DNA of 19,505 bases from GCA-1730015 sp964550655 (lineage in GTDB: Bacteria > Pseudomonadota > Gammaproteobacteria > Granulosicoccales > Granulosicoccaceae). This document shows positions 15,125 through 19,505 of the stretch, in pieces. How positions within the stretch are numbered: the stretch's first letter is position 1; every line of letters begins with the position of its first letter. The translations under genes and the position numbers were made by a program. The stretch lies in contig CAZKAQ010000072.1 of assembly GCA_964550655.1 (NCBI GenBank), forward strand, positions 1-19,505, given 5' to 3'. The notes below the pieces were generated by a model. That model was not told where the DNA came from, searched no databases, and saw nothing but the letters and a program-made list of their open reading frames with translations.

Positions 15125-16315
15125 TTGTCTGCAATACCAACATTATATTTTTCAGATACTGAGTATTCTGCAAGAATAGCAAAAACCCGTACTGCAATGA
15201 TCGAGCGGCGCATAGAGCTGCTGATCGTTTCTGATCCATCCAATATGGCCTGGTTAACCGGTTATGACGGCTGGTCTTTCTATGTGCACCAATGTGTGTT
15301 GCTAACACTTGAGGGCGAGCCAGTCTGGTTTGGCCGTGCGCAGGACAGCAATGGTGCAAAGCGTACCTGCTTCATGAATCATGACAACATTATTGGTTAT
15401 CCGGATGACTACGTTCAATCCACTGAAAAACACCCGATGGACTATCTCGCAGGGCAACTTGAATTACGCGGTTTAAACAGTCTGCCGAGCGGTGTTGAAA
15501 TGGACAACTACTGGTTTACAGCAGCGGCTTTTGCAAGTTTGCAAACGCACTTGCCGAAGGCATCATTTGTTGACGCAACAGGCTTGGTTAACTGGCAGCG
15601 TGCGGTCAAATCAGAGCAGGAACTTGGCTATATGCGTATGGCCGGAAAAATTGTCGAACGAATGCATCAGCGTATTGTTGACAAGATAGAACCCGGTATT
15701 AGAAAGTGCGATCTGGTGGCAGACATCTACGATGCATCGCTTCGTTATGATGAGTCACTGGGTGCCGGGGGAGATTATCCTGCCATTGTACCGTTGTTAC
15801 CGTCAGGCCCTGCTGCCGCAGCCCCGCATCTTACCTGGGATGACCAGCCAATGAAGTCGGGTGAGGGTACTTTCTTTGAAATTGCCGGAGTATACCGCCG
15901 CTATCATTGTCCGTTATCGCGTACTGTTTTTCTCGGTGAGCCGACTAAAACATTTTTAAACGCAGAGGCTGCCATACTTGAAGGAATGCAGGCCGGGCTG
16001 GATAAAGCAAGAGCAGGCAACACCTGTGAAGATATTGCCATGGCATTTTTTAAAGTACTGAAAAAATATGGCATTGAAAAAAACAATCGTACCGGATACC
16101 CGATAGGACTTTCCTATCCACCGGACTGGGGTGAGCGCACCATGTCACTGAGAGCCGGAGACAAAACCGTACTTGAGCCGAACATGACGTTTCATTTCAT
16201 GACCGGTCTGTGGATGGATGGCTGGGGATTTGAGATTACCGAAAGTATCGTTATTGGTAACGGCGAGCCTGAATGTCTTGCAGATTTCCCGCGTAAGCTA
16301 TTAGTAAAACGATAG
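15125..16315 (+). CDS. doeA: Ectoine hydrolase-like protein (DoeA/EutD), M24 peptidase fold
   Basis: A 396-residue pita-bread (creatinase/aminopeptidase P) fold protein. The N-terminal segment SDPSNMAWLTGYDGWSFYVHQ, then WFGRAQDSNGAKRTCF and GYPDDYVQSTEKHPMDYL, matches my recollection of ectoine hydrolases. These open the ectoine ring to N-acetyl-diaminobutyrate as the first step of ectoine breakdown. The M24 metal ligands are mostly replaced: the first Asp is E252 in FFEIAG, the second Asp position falls in HCPLSRT, and the usual His motif reads GYPIGLS. That fits a non-metallopeptidase member rather than an active Xaa-Pro peptidase. The partner deacetylase DoeB and the regulator are not in the window, so this copy is an orphan. 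Other creatinase-like hydrolases remain possible. Confidence 0.72.
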   Translation: MSAIPTLYFSDTEYSARIAKTRTAMIERRIELLIVSDPSNMAWLTGYDGWSFYVHQCVLLTLEGEPVWFGRAQDSNGAKRTCFMNHDNIIGYPDDYVQSTEKHPMDYLAGQLELRGLNSLPSGVEMDNYWFTAAAFASLQTHLPKASFVDATGLVNWQRAVKSEQELGYMRMAGKIVERMHQRIVDKIEPGIRKCDLVADIYDASLRYDESLGAGGDYPAIVPLLPSGPAAAAPHLTWDDQPMKSGEGTFFEIAGVYRRYHCPLSRTVFLGEPTKTFLNAEAAILEGMQAGLDKARAGNTCEDIAMAFFKVLKKYGIEKNNRTGYPIGLSYPPDWGERTMSLRAGDKTVLEPNMTFHFMTGLWMDGWGFEITESIVIGNGEPECLADFPRKLLVKR

Positions 16316-16329
16316 CCGAAGCAACCGGG

Positions 16330-16357
16330 GTAGGGTGGATAAGCTTGCGCATCCACC
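16330..16357 (+). repeat. REP palindrome, single copy (plus orientation)
   Basis: It begins with the tetranucleotide GTAG, followed by GGTGGAT, a short inner stem and ATCCACC. A GTAG tetranucleotide plus an imperfect palindrome is the form mobilised by REP-associated tyrosine transposases (RAYTs). It starts 14 bases after the doeA stop and could also end that transcript. It lacks the inverted partner present in the other three sites. Confidence 0.8.
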
Positions 16358-16369
16358 ATTTGCACAAAA

Positions 16370-16505
16370 GCAAATAAACCATCCCGGCCAGATACAAGAA
16401 ATTCAGCTACGCCAAACCTTCCAGTGGAATTCCCAAGAGTCTGGCTTATGATATAGATGAGCAGTATTAATGTAATCAGCGGCGCAACCCGATGATTTTA
16501 AGCAT
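16370..16505 (-). pseudogene. Collapsed second copy of the AEC transporter gene
   Basis: Read on the minus strand, 16505 down to about 16405 matches the first roughly 100 bases of the AEC gene (17607 down to about 17500), from its ATG to the codons around LEGLAW. About 16400 down to 16370 matches the last codons of the gene (FLYLARNGFLL). Some 800 internal bases are missing at the junction near 16400-16405. The reading frame hits a stop after nine codons. The sequence upstream of the start (16506-16564) also resembles the upstream region of the intact gene. This is a decayed remnant of a tandem duplication with no coding capacity. Confidence 0.85.
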
Positions 16506-16564
16506 GCTATTGACTGGGTTAAATTTTTAACAGAGCTCTTTATTTGTGTTTTAGTTTTTATATT

Positions 16565-16652
16565 GGTGGATGCGCCTCTGGCTTATCCACCCTACGGATG
16601 AATTTGATTTCTTTTGTAGCCGAGGCAGGGTGGATAAGCTTGTGCATCCACC
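16565..16652. repeat. Inverted REP pair (BIME-like), copy 1
   Basis: A minus-oriented REP (16565-16595, ending in CTAC) faces a plus-oriented REP (16627-16652) across a 31-base spacer containing TTCTTTTGTAGC. The 88-base unit closely matches those at 17686-17774 and 17832-17919. The second arm has GCAG where GTAG is expected. It ends eight bases from the AEC stop codon and could form a long cruciform or mRNA stem that ends AEC transcription. Confidence 0.85.
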
Positions 16653-16659
16653 ATAGCAA

Positions 16660-17607
16660 CTAAAGCAGAAAACCATTCCTCGCTAAATACAAAAAACCTG
16701 TCACTGTAAAAACTGATATAACGGTCGAAATCACAATCATGCTTGATGCACGCTGCTCCCACACCTGATAATTTTGCGCTATCACAAACACATTGGTTGC
16801 AGTTGGCAATGATGCGAGCAGTACCGCAGAGTACACCCAATAGTCCGGAACATCGGGAACCCAGCTGATTGCCAGATATACCGCCAGCGGGTGGAGCAAT
16901 AGCTTGATTGGCAGCAGATAGGCCAGATCAATGGGTATTCGTTTCAGAGGTCTTATTGCAGCCGTAACACCCAGTGCAAAAAGCGCGCAGGGTGCAGCTG
17001 CTGCGGCCAGTGAATCGAGTAGTGTGTTGACCGGTCCCGGTGGCTGATACTGATAATATGCGGCTAACAGCCCGACAATAGTTGAAATGATAAACGGGTG
17101 AGTAAAGATATTTTTTAGTATCCTGCCAATGACTTTTATCCATGCTTCGCGCTTGTCACTACCGAGCGACATCAGCAGTGGTGCCATTATAAAATGCATT
17201 GTATTGTCGAGACAGAATATCAATGCGACCGGTACTCCTGCCTGAGGGCCGAATGCCGCGATTGCCAGTGGCGGTCCCAGATAACCTATGTTGCCATAGG
17301 CACCGGCAAGCCCTTGTATGGTTGATTCACGTGTGTTGGCTCTGCCTGAGAGTCTGGCTATCGAAAAACATAGCATAAAAATAAAGAACGTCGCACCAGT
17401 TGCACAGAACAGAAATGTGGTATTACCGAACTCACTCAAAGGTGTGACAGATAAGTATTTAAAAAATAGCGGCGGAAGCGCTATGTATATAATAAAGAAG
17501 TTTAACCACGCCAATCCTTCCAGTGGTATACGCACGATTCTGGCGCTGATATAGCCGAGCAGTATCAGTGTAAACAGCGGGGCAACCAGGCCAATAACTT
17601 CAAGCAT
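16660..17607 (-). CDS. AEC (auxin efflux carrier) family transporter
   Basis: A 315-residue inner-membrane protein with about ten hydrophobic segments in two halves, as in the AEC/BASS-related fold. Recognisable parts are MLEVIGLVAPLFTLILLGYI at the start, FIIYIALPPLFFKYL, the conserved GAYGNIGYLGPPLAIAAFG (about residues 104-122) at the first helix break, CLDNTMHFIMAPLLM, and LASLPTATNVFVIAQNY (about 267-283) at the second. Bacterial members export or take up organic acids such as malate; the substrate cannot be told from sequence. No partner gene lies beside it. The gene is enclosed by REP elements on both sides, and a collapsed duplicate lies just downstream. Confidence 0.87.
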   Translation of the reverse strand: MLEVIGLVAPLFTLILLGYISARIVRIPLEGLAWLNFFIIYIALPPLFFKYLSVTPLSEFGNTTFLFCATGATFFIFMLCFSIARLSGRANTRESTIQGLAGAYGNIGYLGPPLAIAAFGPQAGVPVALIFCLDNTMHFIMAPLLMSLGSDKREAWIKVIGRILKNIFTHPFIISTIVGLLAAYYQYQPPGPVNTLLDSLAAAAAPCALFALGVTAAIRPLKRIPIDLAYLLPIKLLLHPLAVYLAISWVPDVPDYWVYSAVLLASLPTATNVFVIAQNYQVWEQRASSMIVISTVISVFTVTGFLYLARNGFLL

Positions 17608-17685
17608 CTAAATTATTTCTGGTTGTTACAGGCATAGTCAATTTATTACGCAAAGCTCTTTATTTTGTATTTTTATTTAATTATT

Positions 17686-17774
17686 GGTGGATGCGCCTCT
17701 GGCTTATTCCACCCTACGGATGATGGTAGCTTCTTTTGTAGCTGAGGTAGGGTGGATAAGCGTGCGCATCCACC
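17686..17774. repeat. Inverted REP pair (BIME-like), copy 2
   Basis: A minus-oriented REP (17686-17717) and a plus-oriented REP (17747-17774, with GTAG intact) enclose a spacer with the shared TTCTTTTGTAGC. One extra base in the first arm (TTATTCC instead of TTATCC) distinguishes it from the other copies. It lies upstream of the AEC gene. Confidence 0.85.
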
Positions 17775-17776
17775 AT

Positions 17777-17831
17777 GTGTATCGCCAGTATACTCAACTG
17801 TCCCTTTAATTTGTGTTTTGATTTTTGAACT
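17777..17831. repeat. Duplicated spacer between REP pairs 2 and 3
   Basis: Bases about 17777-17808 match 17922-17953, sharing CAGTATACTCAACTGTC, the sequence that leads to the FAD oxidase stop region. Bases about 17809-17831 match the AT-rich stretch before REP pair 1 (about 16541-16564). The region was therefore built by tandem duplication of a REP pair with its flank. No gene is present in 17608-17959. Confidence 0.7.
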
Positions 17832-17919
17832 GGTGGATGCGCCTCTGGCTTATCCACCCTACGGGTGATGTTACATTCTTTTGTAGCTGAGGCGGGGTGG
17901 ATAAGCTTGCGCATCCACC
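17832..17919. repeat. Inverted REP pair (BIME-like), copy 3
   Basis: A minus-oriented REP (17832-17862) and a plus-oriented REP (17893-17919) have the same spacing and shared spacer motif as copies 1 and 2. It ends 40 bases beyond the stop of the FAD-linked oxidase and could act as its transcript end. Confidence 0.85.
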
Positions 17920-17959
17920 ATATACATCGTCAGTATACTCAACTGTCTCTGATCCAGAG

Positions 17960-19408
17960 TCAGGCTGGATCAATGATCTTACCCGGATTGAGTATCCCTT
18001 TGGGATCAAGTGATTTTTTAAGGAGTTGCATGGCAGTGATTTGTTCAGGGCTTACTGAATAGTGCAGGTATTTCTTTTTCAAAAGGCCGATGCCGTGCTC
18101 GGCTGAAATTGAACCACCAATTGCAGTCAGCGGTTCGAAGACAATTTTATTTGCTTCCTCGTACCATTCTATTTCCTGTTCGTTAAAAGCCTGGATTTTT
18201 ATTGGCTGCTCGTTGGTGTCACGAATAAAATTCCCGGGCTTTGGTGCGATGGATAGATGCAGGTTGCTATCTGCCAAATGTCCGTATGCATGTACCTCGG
18301 CATCGGGCCAGAGTTTCCTTGCATTATCGCTAATCTTTTTAACGTAGGAATCCATATGAGTTATTGGCAGGCTGACGTCATAGACGAAAAGCGGGCTGTG
18401 TCGCAATGTGATATCAACATTTTCTCGAATACGCCAGATATCGCTTTGTTCTGTTTCAGACTGGGCGATGACTGCATCTACGATAAACTCTTTATCCAAC
18501 AGGCTTTCAAGCGTTTCTTCAAATTGCTTTTTGTCAGCCTCGGGTGCTGCGCCACGGGATTCGATAATCGCATAAGCAAAGTAGTTTCTTTCGAGCGGCG
18601 CCCTGCTGGTTCCGGTGATATCGGGATCTGTCTGCAGTCGGTAGTACTCGTCCCAGATAATTTCAAACGCATTGAGGTTTGTATTAAGTTCGCTTGATAC
18701 CAGTGACAATGTGTCAGTTATCTGATCAAAGTTTTCAAATGCAACAATTGCGGTGTTGCGGGTAGGCGTTGCCGGTCTTAACTTAAGTACGGCACGTGTC
18801 ACCACTCCCAGTGTGCCTTCACTGCCAATAAACATTTGTTTTAAGTCGTAGCCAGCGTTGTTCTTCAGCAGGCTGTTAAGTGCGGTAATGATGGTACCGT
18901 CTGCCAGTACAACTTCAAGTCCGAGAATTTGATTACGTGTCATACCGTAGCGTAGAACCGATAACCCGCCCGCATTGGTAGAAATATTTCCGCCAATAGT
19001 ACAAGAGCCACGTGCTCCCAGATCAACCCCGTACAATAATCCTTCTGCGTTGGCAGCTTCATGGATTGATTGCAGAATACAGCCCGCCTGAACTGTCATG
19101 GTGCGATTGACTGCATCGACTGATTCTATTTTTTTTAATCTTTCAAGAGACAAAACAATTTCATCAGAGGTAGATTTTTCCCCGTTTGCAAGACCTGTGA
19201 CTCCGCCGTGAGTGACCACGGGCTGATCGGATTCAGAACAGGCTTTTAGTACCTCGCTGACCTCTTCTGTGCTCGCAGGCTTCACCAATGCTTTGGCAAT
19301 CATGGGCGAAGGATCCCAAAAATGCACTGCACGTTCAGCAACCTCAGCGGCGCCAAGCACATTTGCTTGTCCGACAATACTTTGCAGTTTATCGATGATG
19401 TCTGGCAT
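17960..19408 (-). CDS. FAD-linked D-2-hydroxyacid dehydrogenase (GlcD / D-2-hydroxyglutarate dehydrogenase-like)
   Basis: A 482-residue flavoenzyme of the vanillyl-alcohol-oxidase/PCMH superfamily. The FAD-binding domain has THGGVTGLANGE (about residues 66-77), GSCTIGGNISTNAGGLSVLRYG (about 134-155) and FIGSEGTLGVVTRAVLKL (about 193-210). The C-terminal domain carries probable metal ligands H377 and H384 in GHLADSNLH and E437 in SAEHGIG, the pattern seen in D-2-hydroxyglutarate and D-lactate dehydrogenases. It would oxidise a D-2-hydroxyacid to a 2-oxoacid and pass electrons to a quinone or electron-transfer protein. GlcE/GlcF subunits are absent, so a stand-alone enzyme is more likely than glycolate oxidase. 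The exact substrate is not decidable. The ATG at 19408 fits family length. Confidence 0.87.
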   Translation of the reverse strand: MPDIIDKLQSIVGQANVLGAAEVAERAVHFWDPSPMIAKALVKPASTEEVSEVLKACSESDQPVVTHGGVTGLANGEKSTSDEIVLSLERLKKIESVDAVNRTMTVQAGCILQSIHEAANAEGLLYGVDLGARGSCTIGGNISTNAGGLSVLRYGMTRNQILGLEVVLADGTIITALNSLLKNNAGYDLKQMFIGSEGTLGVVTRAVLKLRPATPTRNTAIVAFENFDQITDTLSLVSSELNTNLNAFEIIWDEYYRLQTDPDITGTSRAPLERNYFAYAIIESRGAAPEADKKQFEETLESLLDKEFIVDAVIAQSETEQSDIWRIRENVDITLRHSPLFVYDVSLPITHMDSYVKKISDNARKLWPDAEVHAYGHLADSNLHLSIAPKPGNFIRDTNEQPIKIQAFNEQEIEWYEEANKIVFEPLTAIGGSISAEHGIGLLKKKYLHYSVSPEQITAMQLLKKSLDPKGILNPGKIIDPA

Positions 19409-19450
19409 TGGTGGTTTTGTTCTTCTGTGCAGTTTCAGGACAGAGTATCT

Positions 19451-19472
19451 TAACCCGGACTATTCACGAAAT
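19451..19472 (-). repeat. Second copy of the 22-bp repeat, upstream of the FAD oxidase
   Basis: The reverse complement matches 26-47 at 20 of 22 bases. It lies about 43 bases upstream of the FAD oxidase ATG, oriented toward that gene just as the other copy is oriented toward trmO. The remaining bases to the window end hold no visible gene. Confidence 0.6.
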
Positions 19473-19505
19473 CGACGGCATCTCACTTGATCTTTGATTC
19501 CACAG

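Noticed and set aside
15125..16315. DMSP lyase DddP or active Xaa-Pro dipeptidase
   Set aside because: Both keep the Asp/Asp/His/Glu/Glu metal ligands of the M24 fold; here most of those positions are replaced.
16565..17919. CRISPR array
   Set aside because: The repeats are inverted pairs with long palindromes and irregular spacing interrupted by a gene. There are no regularly spaced direct repeats with unique spacers and no cas genes.

Overview
The window reads as a chromosomal stretch of a Gram-negative bacterium, most probably a marine or halophilic gammaproteobacterium. The reasons are a complete TonB-type vitamin B12 import operon, a YghU-type glutathione transferase, an ectoine-hydrolase-like gene, RAYT-type (GTAG) REP palindromes and moderate GC content. 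The species cannot be fixed from the sequence. No rRNA, tRNA, CRISPR, phage or transposase gene was seen.

Layout. 1-2100: trmO (tRNA t6A37 methylation) and a cysteine-desulfurase-like PLP enzyme with a possible leaderless promoter. 2122-3387 (minus): a YghU-like glutathione transferase and, upstream of it, a small four-helix TMEM220-like membrane protein. 3388-3694: a gene-free stretch with small inverted repeats. 3695-7536 (plus): a tightly packed four-gene set made of a sugar-phosphate-cyclase/dehydroquinate-synthase-like EboD, EboA, the TatD-like hydrolase EboB, and a divergent isopentenyl-diphosphate isomerase. This looks like a reduced or rearranged ebo/edb cluster in which idi sits where the prenyltransferase (EboC), EboE and EboF are missing. 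7581-8348 (minus): a two-domain RNase HI.

8552-14977 (plus): a cobalamin riboswitch with an extra internal hairpin, then a TonB-dependent receptor (BtuB role), a beta-propeller lipoprotein with an Asp-rich repeat linker, BtuF, BtuC and BtuD. B12 would cross the outer membrane through the receptor, be captured by BtuF and be pumped in by BtuCD. The lipoprotein sits where a BtuG-like surface B12-capturing protein would make sense, which is the most interesting functional hypothesis in the window. 15125-16315: a DoeA/EutD-like ectoine hydrolase without the usual M24 metal ligands.

16316-17959 is a recombination scar. An AEC-family transporter gene (minus) is flanked by a half REP element and three roughly 88-bp inverted REP pairs. 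Beside it lies a collapsed second copy of the same gene, with the 3-prime tail joined directly to the 5-prime head. 17960-19408 (minus) is an FAD-linked D-2-hydroxyacid dehydrogenase. A 22-bp sequence found before trmO recurs, inverted on the map but in the same orientation relative to its gene, upstream of this dehydrogenase. Non-ATG starts are common here: GTG for idi and btuD, TTG for the lipoprotein and doeA, and a non-ATG start for btuB.
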